Assembly (NCBI RefSeq): GCF_036241575.1 | Contig: NZ_CP108455.1 | Span: 5,935,001 to 5,999,000, forward strand | Direction of reading: 5' to 3' | DNA length: 64,000 nucleotides | Source of the DNA: Streptomyces sp. NBC_01267 | GTDB lineage: Bacteria; Actinomycetota; Actinomycetes; Streptomycetales; Streptomycetaceae | Shown here: piece by piece, positions 13,253 through 22,125 of the stretch | How positions within the stretch are numbered: position 1 is the first letter of the stretch | Layout: each line of letters starts with the position of its first letter | The notes under the pieces: generated by a model | The model's database searches: none | What the model was told of the DNA's origin: nothing | What the model saw: only the letters and a program-made list of their open reading frames with translations | Made by a program: the position numbers and the translations under genes

Positions 13253-13324
13253 CAGGGGCGACACGAACGGGTGAAGCGGTAACCACAGGTGTCCGTTGCC
13301 GTGGACACCGGTAACCTCGGCACC

Positions 13325-16102
13325 ATGGCCTCACGTACGTCCGGCAAGGGTTCCCAGGGCACGGCGGGCACCGCGAAGCCGCGCGCCGGCCGTACCGCGG
13401 GCGCAGCCAAGAAGGCGGCGCCCGCGAAGAAGACCGCTGCGAAGAAGACCGCTCCCGCGAAGAAGGCACCCGCCAAGAAGGCGGCTGCGAAGCCCGTACC
13501 GAAGCCGGCACCGTCCCCCACCGGGGGCGTGTACCGGCTCGTACGGGCGCTCTGGCTCGGCACCGCCCACGGCGTCGGGGCGATGTTCCGCGGCATAGGG
13601 CGGGGCGCCAAGGGCCTCGACCCGGCGCACCGCAAGGACGGGGTCGCGCTGCTCCTGCTCGGCCTGGCGCTCGTCATCGCGGCGGGCACCTGGTCGAACC
13701 TCCGCGGTCCGGTCGGTGATCTCGTCGAGATGCTGATCACCGGAGCCTTCGGGCGGCTCGATCTGCTGGTGCCGATACTGCTGGGCGCCATCGCTGTGCG
13801 GTTGATCCTTCACCCGGAGAGGCCGGAGGCCAACGGGCGGATCGTCATCGGGCTCTCCGCGCTGGTTCTCGGGGTGCTCGGACAGGTCCACATCGCCTGC
13901 GGCGCACCGGGGCGCGGTGACGGCACCTCCGCACTGCAGGACGCGGGCGGGCTCATCGGCTGGGCCGCTTCCAAGCCGCTGATCTTCCTGATGGGCGATG
14001 TGCTCGCCGTACCGCTGCTGTTGCTGCTCACCGTCTTCGGGCTGCTGGTCGTCACGGCCACCCCGGTCACGGCCATCCCGCACCGGCTCAGGGCGCTCGG
14101 AGCCCGGCTGGGAGTCGTCGATCCGGAGCCCGGCCGGGACGCCGAGGCGGAGGACGACGAGCGCTACGAGGAGCAGTGGCGCGAAGCGCTGCCCGCCGGC
14201 CGCAGGCGCGCGTCCGTACAGCGGAGCGAGACGCCCGAGCTGTACGACGCGGAGCAGGCCGAGGAGGAGGCCCTCACCAAGCGCCGCAGGCCGCGCAGGC
14301 CATCCGTGCAGCCCGCGCCCGGCCGGACCATGGACGCCGTGGATGTCGCGGCAGCCGCCGCCGCGGCGCTGGACGGCGCGGTGCTGAACGGGCTGCCGCC
14401 CTCGCCGCTGGTCGCGGATCTGACCCAGGGCGTGTCCGTGGAACGCCCGGAGGCCACCTCGAAGTCGCTCTCGGCGCCCGTGCCGTCCGCCCGCGAGTCC
14501 GCGGCCACCGGGCAGCCCGACCGGCCGGGGGTCCCGTCCGCGGTACCCGATCTGACGAAAGCGTCCCCCAAGCCGGCCGAGTCGCAGCCCCTGCCCTCCC
14601 GCGCCGAGCAACTGCAGCTCTCGGGCGACATCACGTACTCGCTCCCCTCGCTGGACCTGCTGGAGCGGGGCGGCCCCGGCAAGACGCGCAGCGCCGCCAA
14701 CGACGTGGTGGTCGCCTCGCTGTCGAACGTCTTCATGGAATTCAAGGTCGACGCGGCCGTCACCGGCTTCACCCGCGGTCCGACGGTCACGCGCTACGAG
14801 GTGGAGCTGGGCCCGGCCGTCAAGGTCGAACGGATCACCGCCCTCACCAAGAACATCGCGTACGCCGTCGCCAGCCCCGACGTCCGGATCATCTCCCCGA
14901 TCCCGGGCAAGTCCGCGGTCGGCATCGAAATCCCCAACACCGACCGCGAGATGGTCAACCTCGGCGACGTCCTGCGGCTCGCGGACGCCGCCGAGGACGA
15001 CCACCCGATGCTGGTGGCTCTCGGGAAGGACGTCGAGGGCGGCTATGTGATGGCCAACCTCGCGAAGATGCCGCACGTCCTGGTCGCGGGCGCGACCGGC
15101 TCCGGCAAGTCGTCCTGCATCAACTGCCTGATCACCTCGGTGATGGTGCGGGCCACCCCCGACGACGTACGGATGGTGCTGGTGGACCCCAAGCGGGTCG
15201 AGCTCACCGCGTACGAGGGCATTCCGCACCTGATCACGCCCATCATCACCAACCCGAAACGCGCCGCGGAAGCCCTTCAGTGGGTCGTCCGGGAGATGGA
15301 TCTGCGGTACGACGACCTCGCGGCGTACGGCTACCGGCACATCGACGACTTCAACCAGGCCGTGCGGAACGGTAAGGCGAAGGCCCCGGAGGGAAGCGAG
15401 CGGGAGCTCTCCCCGTATCCGTATCTGCTGGTCATCGTCGACGAGCTGGCCGACCTGATGATGGTCGCTCCGCGTGATGTGGAGGACTCCATCGTCCGGA
15501 TCACCCAGCTGGCCCGCGCGGCGGGCATCCACCTGGTGCTCGCCACCCAGCGCCCGTCGGTCGACGTCGTCACCGGCCTGATCAAGGCGAATGTGCCCTC
15601 GCGCCTCGCCTTCGCCACCTCCTCGCTCGCCGACAGCCGGGTCATCCTCGACCAGCCGGGCGCCGAGAAGCTGATCGGCAAGGGCGACGGGCTCTTCCTG
15701 CCGATGGGGGCGAACAAGCCGACCCGTATGCAGGGCGCCTTCGTCACCGAGGACGAGGTCGGGGCGATCGTCCAGCACTGCAAGGACCAGATGGCGCCCG
15801 TCTTCCGCGAGGACGTGGTGGTCGGGACGGCGAAGAAGAAGGAGATCGACGGGGACATCGGGGACGACCTGGACCTGCTGTGCCAGGCGGCCGAGCTGGT
15901 CGTGTCCACCCAGTTCGGCTCCACGTCGATGCTCCAGCGCAAACTGCGGGTCGGATTCGCCAAGGCGGGCCGGCTGATGGACCTCATGGAGTCGAGGAAC
16001 ATCGTCGGACCCAGCGAGGGATCGAAGGCACGCGACGTGTTGGTGAAACCGGACGAAATGGATGGAGTCCTCGCAGTGATCCGCGGGGAGTCTCTTCCGT
16101 AA
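13325..16102 (+). CDS. ftsK: FtsK/SpoIIIE-type DNA translocase
   Basis: The 925-residue septal DNA pump has an Ala/Lys-rich cytoplasmic N-terminus (AKKTAAKKTAPAKK type), about four transmembrane helices between residues 110 and 260, an acidic and Pro-rich linker to about 420, then the FtsK alpha/beta motor with Walker A GATGSGKSS near residue 588 and Walker B LLVIVDELADLMM near 705. A winged-helix gamma domain at the C-terminus (QFGSTSMLQRKLRVGFAKAGRLMD) binds orienting DNA sequences. It moves chromosomes through closing sporulation septa. The ATG at 13325 is chosen by family convention; an in-frame GTG at 13289 would add 12 residues and neither has a strong ribosome binding site. Confidence 0.95.
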   Translation: MASRTSGKGSQGTAGTAKPRAGRTAGAAKKAAPAKKTAAKKTAPAKKAPAKKAAAKPVPKPAPSPTGGVYRLVRALWLGTAHGVGAMFRGIGRGAKGLDPAHRKDGVALLLLGLALVIAAGTWSNLRGPVGDLVEMLITGAFGRLDLLVPILLGAIAVRLILHPERPEANGRIVIGLSALVLGVLGQVHIACGAPGRGDGTSALQDAGGLIGWAASKPLIFLMGDVLAVPLLLLLTVFGLLVVTATPVTAIPHRLRALGARLGVVDPEPGRDAEAEDDERYEEQWREALPAGRRRASVQRSETPELYDAEQAEEEALTKRRRPRRPSVQPAPGRTMDAVDVAAAAAAALDGAVLNGLPPSPLVADLTQGVSVERPEATSKSLSAPVPSARESAATGQPDRPGVPSAVPDLTKASPKPAESQPLPSRAEQLQLSGDITYSLPSLDLLERGGPGKTRSAANDVVVASLSNVFMEFKVDAAVTGFTRGPTVTRYEVELGPAVKVERITALTKNIAYAVASPDVRIISPIPGKSAVGIEIPNTDREMVNLGDVLRLADAAEDDHPMLVALGKDVEGGYVMANLAKMPHVLVAGATGSGKSSCINCLITSVMVRATPDDVRMVLVDPKRVELTAYEGIPHLITPIITNPKRAAEALQWVVREMDLRYDDLAAYGYRHIDDFNQAVRNGKAKAPEGSERELSPYPYLLVIVDELADLMMVAPRDVEDSIVRITQLARAAGIHLVLATQRPSVDVVTGLIKANVPSRLAFATSSLADSRVILDQPGAEKLIGKGDGLFLPMGANKPTRMQGAFVTEDEVGAIVQHCKDQMAPVFREDVVVGTAKKKEIDGDIGDDLDLLCQAAELVVSTQFGSTSMLQRKLRVGFAKAGRLMDLMESRNIVGPSEGSKARDVLVKPDEMDGVLAVIRGESLP

Positions 16103-16147
16103 CAGAAAGGGGGGCAACCGTTTCCCTTGGCTGTACGTCAAGTTGGA

Positions 16148-16176
16148 GGGAGAAGGCGGTGGGTTGTCCTTCTCCC
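16148..16176 (+). terminator. Hairpin after ftsK
   Basis: A perfect 9-bp stem, GGGAGAAGG with CCTTCTCCC, spans an 11-base loop 46 bp after the ftsK stop. It has no U tract, which is common for GC-rich actinomycete terminators. The rest of the 218-bp gap holds a possible promoter for the next gene, with ttgccc at 16251 and tagact at 16276. Confidence 0.55.
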
Positions 16177-16320
16177 GGGTTGTCCTCGGCCGTCCGGCGA
16201 GTCGCTACCGCGATCTGCCGACCTGATGGCGTAGAAAGCTCTCCCTCCGGTTGCCCCACCCTTTCCCCGCCCCCCTAGACTGAACATCCAGCAGGTGGCT
16301 CACGCTCGAAAGGCGCCCCC

Positions 16321-17124
16321 GTGTCCATCGGCAACTCCCCCGAAGACGACCGGCCTTCGATCGGTCGTACCCTCCAGCAGGCCAGGATCTCCGCAGGCCT
16401 GACGGTTGAAGAAGTCAGCTCGGCGACACGGGTGCGCATCCCCATCGTGCACGCGATCGAGCTGGACGATTTCTCCCGCTGCGGCGGCGACGTGTACGCC
16501 CGCGGGCACATCCGCACACTCGCGCGCGCCGTGGGCGTCGACCCGGCACCCCTCGTCGAGCAGTACGACGCCGAACACGGCGGCCGTCCCGCTCCCACCC
16601 CTGCCGCGCCGCTCTTCGAGGCGGAACGGATCAGGCCCGAACGGCGCCGTCCGAACTGGACGGCGGCCATGGTCACGGCGATCGTCGCGGTGATCGGCTT
16701 CGTCGGATTCACCATGTTCTCCGGCAGCGGCAGCACCGACAAGAACAAGGATCAGGTGGCCGAGGGGCCCACGACAGCCGCCAAGGCGGCCGATCCGGCC
16801 CCCAGCAAGCCCGCCGATCCCAAGCCCGCCCCCTCGGACAGCGCCATTGCGGCCGTGCCGAAGGACAAGGTGACGGTGAAGGTGTCGGCGGTCGACGACA
16901 AGAGCTGGATCTCGGCCAAGACGCACAACGGCAAGCTGCTGTTCGACGGCGTCCTCGCCAAGGGGGATTCCAAGACCTTCACGGACGGACAGCAGGTCGA
17001 TCTGATCCTCGGGAACGCCGGGGCGATCCAGCTGTTCGTGAACGGCAAGAGCATCCAGAACGACTTCCAGTCCGGCCAGGTCGAGCGTCTTTCCTACACC
17101 AAGGGCGACCCCGAAGCAGGCTGA
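16321..17124 (+). CDS. RodZ-like membrane protein with N-terminal helix-turn-helix
   Basis: The 267-residue protein has an N-terminal HTH_25/XRE-type domain (residues about 8-75: GRTLQQARISAGLTVEEVSSATRV), a basic stretch, one transmembrane helix (about 117-140: AAMVTAIVAVIGFVGFTMF), a Pro/Ala-rich linker and an outer DUF4115 beta domain (about 180-265). This is the RodZ architecture; RodZ links MreB and the wall-synthesis machinery in rods, while in Streptomyces its role is less clear. The GTG start is chosen because it opens the HTH domain and lies 40 bp after the possible promoter. It stands between ftsK and rimO, its usual place in Streptomyces. Confidence 0.85.
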   Translation: MSIGNSPEDDRPSIGRTLQQARISAGLTVEEVSSATRVRIPIVHAIELDDFSRCGGDVYARGHIRTLARAVGVDPAPLVEQYDAEHGGRPAPTPAAPLFEAERIRPERRRPNWTAAMVTAIVAVIGFVGFTMFSGSGSTDKNKDQVAEGPTTAAKAADPAPSKPADPKPAPSDSAIAAVPKDKVTVKVSAVDDKSWISAKTHNGKLLFDGVLAKGDSKTFTDGQQVDLILGNAGAIQLFVNGKSIQNDFQSGQVERLSYTKGDPEAG

Positions 17125-17172
17125 TCACCCTCGCGGACCGGGCGTGGGCCGGGACAAAGTAGTCTTGAGCCC

Positions 17173-18636
17173 ATGCCCGAACGCCGCACCGTCGCCCTTG
17201 TCACTCTTGGCTGCGCCCGTAACGAGGTGGACTCGGAGGAGCTCGCAGGCCGCTTGGCAGCGGACGGCTGGGAGCTCGTCGAGGATGCCGCCGAAGCGGA
17301 CGTCGCCGTCGTCAACACCTGTGGATTCGTCGAAGCCGCCAAGAAGGACTCCGTCGACGCCCTGCTGGAAGCCAATGATCTGAAGGATCACGGCAAGACC
17401 CAGGCCGTCGTGGCCGTCGGCTGCATGGCCGAACGGTACGGCAAGGATCTTGCCGAAGCGCTCCCCGAGGCGGACGGGATCCTCGGATTCGACGACTACG
17501 CCGATATCTCCGACCGGCTCCAGACCATCCTCAACGGTGGAATCCACGCGTCGCACACCCCGCGGGACCGCCGCAAGCTCCTCCCGATCAGCCCGGCGCA
17601 GCGCCAGGAGGCGCCCGGTGTGGCCCTTCCCGGCCACGCGCAGGACACGGCCCCCGAGGACCTGCCGGAAGGCGTCGCCCCGGTCTCCGGTCCGCGTGCG
17701 CCGCTGCGCCGCAGACTCGGCAACAGTCCGGTGGCCTCCGTGAAGCTGGCCTCCGGGTGCGACCGGCGGTGCTCGTTCTGCGCCATCCCGTCCTTCCGCG
17801 GCTCCTTCATCTCGCGGCGCCCCTCCGACGTCCTGGGCGAGACGCGCTGGCTGGCCGAGCAGGGTGTGAAGGAGGTCATGCTGGTCTCCGAGAACAACAC
17901 CTCGTACGGCAAGGACCTTGGCGACATCCGCCTTCTGGAGACGCTGCTCCCCGAGCTCGCCGAGGTCGAAGGCATCGAGCGGATCCGGGTCAGCTATCTG
18001 CAGCCCGCCGAGATGCGGCCCGGTCTCATCGACGTGCTGACCTCGACGCCGAAGATCGCGCCGTACTTCGACCTCTCCTTCCAGCACTCGGCGCCCGGCG
18101 TGCTGCGCGCGATGCGGCGCTTCGGGGACACCGACCGCTTCCTCGAACTGCTGGACACGATCCGCGGCAAGGCGCCGCAGGCCGGTGTGCGGTCCAACTT
18201 CATCGTGGGCTTCCCCGGCGAGAGCGAAGCCGATGTCGACGAGCTGGAGCGCTTCCTCACCGGTGCGCGGCTCGATGCCATCGGGGTCTTCGGCTACTCC
18301 GACGAGGACGGCACCGAAGCGGTCGGCTACGAGAACAAGCTGGACGCCGAGGTCATCGCCGAGCGGCTGGAACGTATCTCCCGGCTCGCGGAGGAGCTGA
18401 CCGCCCAGCGGGCCGAGGAGCGGCTCGGTGAGACGCTCTCCGTGCTCGTGGAGTCGGTGGACGACGAGGACGGCGCGGTGGGCCGGGCGGAACACCAGGC
18501 GCCGGAGACGGACGGACAGGTGATGTTCACGGCGAGCGAGGGGCTGGTGCCCGGCCGTATGGTCGTCGCAAAGGTGGTCGCCACCGAAGGCGTCGATCTG
18601 GTGGCCGAGTGTCTCGGTGAGGAGGCGGGCAGATGA
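17173..18636 (+). CDS. rimO: Ribosomal protein S12 methylthiotransferase RimO
   Basis: The 487-residue radical-SAM enzyme adds a methylthio group to the conserved aspartate of ribosomal protein S12. The N-terminal UPF0004 domain carries three auxiliary-cluster cysteines (C14 in TLGCARNE, then NTCGF and VGCMAE). The radical-SAM cluster motif CDRRCSFC begins at C196, and the C-terminal TRAM domain starts near residue 410. An insertion rich in Pro and Arg at about 130-180 is longer than in E. coli. A TAGTCT hexamer ends seven bases before the ATG, so the transcript may be leaderless. Its stop overlaps the pgsA start (ATGA), so the two are translationally coupled. Confidence 0.95.
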   Translation: MPERRTVALVTLGCARNEVDSEELAGRLAADGWELVEDAAEADVAVVNTCGFVEAAKKDSVDALLEANDLKDHGKTQAVVAVGCMAERYGKDLAEALPEADGILGFDDYADISDRLQTILNGGIHASHTPRDRRKLLPISPAQRQEAPGVALPGHAQDTAPEDLPEGVAPVSGPRAPLRRRLGNSPVASVKLASGCDRRCSFCAIPSFRGSFISRRPSDVLGETRWLAEQGVKEVMLVSENNTSYGKDLGDIRLLETLLPELAEVEGIERIRVSYLQPAEMRPGLIDVLTSTPKIAPYFDLSFQHSAPGVLRAMRRFGDTDRFLELLDTIRGKAPQAGVRSNFIVGFPGESEADVDELERFLTGARLDAIGVFGYSDEDGTEAVGYENKLDAEVIAERLERISRLAEELTAQRAEERLGETLSVLVESVDDEDGAVGRAEHQAPETDGQVMFTASEGLVPGRMVVAKVVATEGVDLVAECLGEEAGR

Positions 18637-19289
18637 CCGGAGCCCCGGCATCCGCCACGGGCGGTACCGGTGCCACGCCGGCGTCCGGAGGCAAGCTGGG
18701 CGCTGCGGTCGTCAACGAGGTCAGCCTGTGGAACGTCGCCAATCTGCTGACGATGCTGCGGCTGGTGCTCGTCCCCGGATTCGTGCTGCTGCTGCTCCAT
18801 GACGGCGGGTACGACCCGGTCTGGCGGGCGTACGCCTGGGCCGCCTTCGCCATCGCGATGATCACCGATGTCTTCGACGGCCATCTGGCACGGACCTACA
18901 ACCTGGTCACCGATTTCGGGAAGATCGCCGACCCCATCGCCGACAAGGCGATCATGGGGGCGGCGCTGATCTGTCTGTCGTACCTGGGTGATCTGCCCTG
19001 GTGGGTGACGGGAGTGATCCTCTTCCGGGAGCTCGGGATCACGCTGATGCGGTTCTGGGTGATCAGACACGCGGTCATTCCCGCCAGCCGCGGCGGCAAG
19101 CTGAAGACGCTGGCCCAGGGCACAGCCGTCGGCATGTACGTGCTGGCGCTGACCGGGCCGCTGGCGACCATGCGGTTCTGGGTCATGGCCGTCGCGGTGG
19201 TGCTGACGGTGGTGACGGGGCTCGATTACGTCCAGCAGGCGGTGACCGCGCGGCGCAAGGGCCTCGCAGCGGAGCGGGCCGCACGGTGA
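18633..19289 (+). CDS. pgsA: CDP-diacylglycerol-glycerol-3-phosphate 3-phosphatidyltransferase
   Basis: The 218-residue integral membrane enzyme makes phosphatidylglycerol phosphate, the precursor of phosphatidylglycerol and cardiolipin. The CDP-alcohol phosphotransferase signature is present at residues about 80-103 ([20 protein letters not shown] then ADPIADK), followed by several hydrophobic helices. A Gly/Ala-rich N-terminal tail of about 30 residues precedes the first helix. Start and stop overlap rimO by four bases and cinA by four bases, so all three are read from one operon. Confidence 0.94.
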   Translation: MTGAPASATGGTGATPASGGKLGAAVVNEVSLWNVANLLTMLRLVLVPGFVLLLLHDGGYDPVWRAYAWAAFAIAMITDVFDGHLARTYNLVTDFGKIADPIADKAIMGAALICLSYLGDLPWWVTGVILFRELGITLMRFWVIRHAVIPASRGGKLKTLAQGTAVGMYVLALTGPLATMRFWVMAVAVVLTVVTGLDYVQQAVTARRKGLAAERAAR

Positions 19290-19795
19290 CGTCCGCGGCC
19301 CGGGTGCTGGAGTTGCTGGCGGAGCGCGGGGAGACCCTGGCCGCTGCCGAGTCGCTGACAGGCGGCCTGGTCGCCGCCGAACTGACTTCCGTCCCCGGCG
19401 CCTCGCGGGTCTTCCGTGGGTCCGTGACGGCGTACGCAACGGGTCTCAAGCGCGAGATCCTCGGCGTCGACGGAGCTCTGCTGGCCGAGCGAGGGGCGGT
19501 GGACCCCGAGGTCGCCCGGCAGATGGCCGCCGGAGTGCGGCAGGTGCTCGGTGCGGACTGGGGAACGGCGACCACGGGGGTCGCCGGGCCCGATCCGCAG
19601 GACGGACAGCCCGTCGGGACGGTGTACGTAGCAGTTTGTGGCCCGGACGGTGCGGGGAATGTGGCCGCACTGCGATTGAACGGAAGCCGGGGGGAAATCC
19701 GTGAAGAGACTGTTCGAGGCGTTCTTGAGCTGCTCTCCGGCGAACTCTGCGGGAATGCAGGGGCACAGGATACGGAAGAGAACGGGGGGATTTGA
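19286..19795 (+). CDS. cinA: CinA-type nicotinamide-nucleotide amidase
   Basis: The 169-residue protein is the stand-alone C-terminal domain of CinA (PncC-like NMN deamidase), which recycles nicotinamide mononucleotide in the pyridine nucleotide cycle. Family motifs are ETLAAAESLTGG near the N-terminus, FRGSVTAYATGLKREILGV, and TTGVAGPDPQDGQPVGTVYVA. The GTG start overlaps the pgsA stop (GTGA) with a ggagcggg ribosome binding site inside pgsA. The N-terminal MoCF-like domain of longer CinA proteins is absent, as usual in actinomycetes. Confidence 0.92.
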   Translation: MTSAARVLELLAERGETLAAAESLTGGLVAAELTSVPGASRVFRGSVTAYATGLKREILGVDGALLAERGAVDPEVARQMAAGVRQVLGADWGTATTGVAGPDPQDGQPVGTVYVAVCGPDGAGNVAALRLNGSRGEIREETVRGVLELLSGELCGNAGAQDTEENGGI

Positions 19796-19904
19796 TGTTT
19801 GCAGCCCTGAGTGAACACGACATCACTCCCCGCACGGCCGCGGCGCAAGGCGGTACGGTGGGGCGTGAAGGATGCGGCTACGCGGTCCGAGGAGGGAGCC
19901 ACCG

Positions 19905-20288
19905 ATGATTCTGCTCCGTCGCCTGCTGGGTGACGTGCTGCGTCGGCAGCGCCAGCGTCAGGGCCGTACTCTGCGCGAAGTCTCCTCGTCCGCCCGAGTC
20001 TCTCTCGGTTATCTGTCCGAGGTGGAGCGGGGGCAGAAGGAGGCATCCTCCGAGCTGCTCTCCGCTATCTGCGACGCGCTTGACGTACGGATGTCCGAGC
20101 TCATGCGCGAAGTGAGCGACGAACTGTCGCTCGCCGAGCTGGCCGAGTCGGCAGCTGCCAGTGAACCTGTGCCCGCGCCGGTACGTTCGATGCTCAATTC
20201 CGTCTCCGTGACATCGGTGACGGGTGTTCCGACCGAGCGAGTGACGATCAAGGCGCCCGCCGAAGCGGTGGATGTCGTCGCTGCCTAG
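19905..20288 (+). CDS. clgR: Clp protease gene regulator ClgR
   Basis: The 127-residue regulator has an XRE-family helix-turn-helix at residues about 5-65 ([35 protein letters not shown]). ClgR activates clp and lon protease genes in Streptomyces, mycobacteria and corynebacteria, and is found next to pgsA and cinA in these groups, as here. The protein ends in Val-Val-Ala-Ala; in S. lividans the terminal alanines make ClgR a ClpP substrate, and the same ending is kept here. The ATG at 19905 has a strong GGAGGG site eight bases upstream. I saw no convincing ClgR operator in the 109-bp leader. Confidence 0.9.
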   Translation: MILLRRLLGDVLRRQRQRQGRTLREVSSSARVSLGYLSEVERGQKEASSELLSAICDALDVRMSELMREVSDELSLAELAESAAASEPVPAPVRSMLNSVSVTSVTGVPTERVTIKAPAEAVDVVAA

Positions 20289-20301
20289 CACGTGCTTTCC
20301 G

Positions 20302-20339
20302 GCTCCGGCTGGTCCTCACGGACCGGTCGGAGCTTTTTT
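20302..20339 (+). terminator. Terminator of the rimO-clgR run
   Basis: A 14-bp stem with one mismatch and one G-U pair (20302-20315 with 20320-20333) has a TCAC loop and is followed directly by six T residues. It lies 13 bp after the clgR stop. Confidence 0.9.
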
Positions 20340-20412
20340 CTGCCCCGAATGTCCGAGATGTGGATATTTGTGCCATGGTGGTCGGAACGTATGAATGCAT
20401 GGGAGGCCTCGC

Positions 20413-20883
20413 ATGTCTGGCGTGAAGAGTTCGCTGTCCGGAGCTGATCTCAAGGTGGTCGGAGACGCGCTCCAGGGCGCACTCGCCGATCTCGTCGATC
20501 TCTCGCTGGTGGCCAAGCAGGTGCACTGGAATGTGGTCGGGCCGCGCTTCCGGTCCGTGCACCTCCAGCTCGACGAGGTGGTCGACACCGCTCGCCAGTA
20601 CACGGACACCGTGGCCGAGCGGGCCTCGGCGGTCGGGGTGACGCCGGACGGCCGCGCCGCGACGGTCTCCAGGACCAGTGCGATCCGCGAGGTGCCGGAG
20701 GGCTGGATCAAGGACACCGACGCGGTGCGGATCCTGGTGGACGCGCTCGGTGCTGTCATCACCCGGATGCGGGAGCGGATCGCCGCGACCGACGTCCCGG
20801 ACCCGGTGACCCAGGATCTGCTGATCGGGGTCACTGCGGATCTCGAAAAGCACGCCTGGATGTATCAGGCAGAGAGCGCGTAG
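20413..20883 (+). CDS. dps: Dps-family ferroxidase, DNA-protecting ferritin-like protein
   Basis: The 156-residue four-helix-bundle protein carries the Dps signature at residues about 30-70: KQVHWNVVGPRFRSVHLQLDEVV supplies the ferroxidase ligands (H, then D and E). Dps dodecamers oxidise and store iron and compact DNA; Streptomyces has several paralogs that act in osmotic stress and nucleoid condensation. I believe this locus is dpsB but cannot confirm that. The ATG at 20413 follows GGGAGG at 20401-20406. The gene has its own short leader after the clgR terminator, so it is likely a single transcription unit. Confidence 0.9.
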   Translation: MSGVKSSLSGADLKVVGDALQGALADLVDLSLVAKQVHWNVVGPRFRSVHLQLDEVVDTARQYTDTVAERASAVGVTPDGRAATVSRTSAIREVPEGWIKDTDAVRILVDALGAVITRMRERIAATDVPDPVTQDLLIGVTADLEKHAWMYQAESA

Positions 20884-21007
20884 CGATGCGCATACCCGCC
20901 GGGTGCACGCTGGGTGCGCCCTCCTGCCAGGCGCTCGGGCCCGTCTAGTGCCGCGACGGGGCAGAGCTTGCCGGGAACGGCGCTAGCGTCGGCCGGAGGA
21001 GGCAGCC

Positions 21008-21334
21008 ATGGTGAAGCGGTGGATGCCGGCGCTGGCGCTGGCCGCGGTGCTGGGCGGGGCTTGGTGGTGGGCTGTGCTGAGGCTGCTGCTGATACCCGGT
21101 GGCACCGGGCCGTTGGAGAGCGCGGTCGCGCTGGGGGGCTGGGGGCTGAGTCTGCTGCCGGTGCATGTGGTCGCTCTCCCCGCCGGGGTGGCGCGCTCCG
21201 GCGGGGCATCGCGGCCCGGTGAACCGCAGGCCCCCGGGGCGCCGCGTTCCGGCAGGGTGTGGTTCGGCAGGGCGCGGCGCTCTACCAGGGCATGGCGACG
21301 CCGCCGTTCGGCCGCAGGATCTGACCCGTCGTGA
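21008..21334 (+). CDS. Small membrane protein of unknown function
   Basis: This 108-residue ORF begins with ATG seven bases after GGAGGA. Two hydrophobic helices (about residues 8-28 and 38-60) are followed by a basic Arg/Gly/Pro-rich tail. The last 53 bp overlap the 3' end of the convergent SDR gene. The ribosome binding site and clean transmembrane pattern support a real gene; no family is recognised. Confidence 0.6.
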   Translation: MVKRWMPALALAAVLGGAWWWAVLRLLLIPGGTGPLESAVALGGWGLSLLPVHVVALPAGVARSGGASRPGEPQAPGAPRSGRVWFGRARRSTRAWRRRRSAAGSDPS

Positions 21335-22082
21335 ATCCGGCGGCGTCGGATGCCAGATGCAGTACGGCGTGTGCGATGTCCGCAGGCTCACCGACCTTGC
21401 CCAACGGGGACAGCCGGGACATGAGCGTGGCGGTGTGCGCCTGCGCCTCCGAGTTGTTGTGCCGCTCGGTCATCGGTGTGCGGATCCAGCCGGGCGCGAC
21501 CGCGTTGACCCGGATGCCGTGCGGGCCCACCTCGGTGGCGAGTGTCTTGGTCAGCTGCACCACGGCGGCCTTGGTGACGCCGTAACAGAGCAGCCCGGGG
21601 CCACCGGTGTCCACCGCGCCCGAGGCCATCGTGACGATGCTGCCCCGGGTGCCCGCTGCGATCATGGCGCGGGCGGCGGCCTGGCACGCGTACAGCACAC
21701 CCTTGAAATTGATGGCGAGAACGCGGTCGAGGTCCTCGTCGCGTGTCTCCAGGACGGGGCTGCTGTGCATGATGCCGGCGATGGCCGCCAGGATGTCCAG
21801 TCGGCCCGAGGTGGCCGTGGCCGCTTCCACCGCCGTCTCCACCGCGGTGCGATCGGAGACGTCGAGCGGGTGGAGGTGTGCGGCGCCGCCGGTGTTCCCG
21901 ATCAGGGCCCGGGTCTCGTGCAGGCCCGCTTCGTCGCGGTCCGCGCAGTGGACGGTGGCGCCTGCTTCCGCGAGGAGCACGGCAGTGGCGCGGCCGATGC
22001 CGCTCGCGGCGCCGGTGACGAACGCGGTGCGGCCGGTGAGGTCGTACGCCTTGACGGGCATGACGGGACCGTACGACCGCAT
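21282..22082 (-). CDS. Short-chain dehydrogenase/reductase
   Basis: The 266-residue classical SDR has the Rossmann motif TGAASGIG near residue 22, an N-[AT]-G-like AAIAGIMHSS, the catalytic Tyr and Lys in YGVTK with an upstream Ser in TMASGAVD, and a C-terminal GQILRPNGGVAMPW. It should oxidise or reduce a small alcohol or ketone with NAD(P)H; the substrate cannot be inferred. Two ATG starts are possible: 22082, with a GGGG tract six bases upstream, and 22061 (MPVKAYDL), which is the common family N-terminus but lacks a binding site. The coordinates use the longer form. The 3' end overlaps a convergent small gene. Confidence 0.87.
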   Translation of the reverse strand: MRSYGPVMPVKAYDLTGRTAFVTGAASGIGRATAVLLAEAGATVHCADRDEAGLHETRALIGNTGGAAHLHPLDVSDRTAVETAVEAATATSGRLDILAAIAGIMHSSPVLETRDEDLDRVLAINFKGVLYACQAAARAMIAAGTRGSIVTMASGAVDTGGPGLLCYGVTKAAVVQLTKTLATEVGPHGIRVNAVAPGWIRTPMTERHNNSEAQAHTATLMSRLSPLGKVGEPADIAHAVLHLASDAAGFTTGQILRPNGGVAMPW

Positions 22083-22125
22083 CTGACACCCCGTCAACTG
22101 ATGTGCCGGTGCCGGATTTGGACCG

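Noticed and set aside
13331..16141. A 936-codon minus-strand frame opposite ftsK
   Set aside because: Antisense shadow with no recognisable motif, extending over repetitive linker regions of ftsK.
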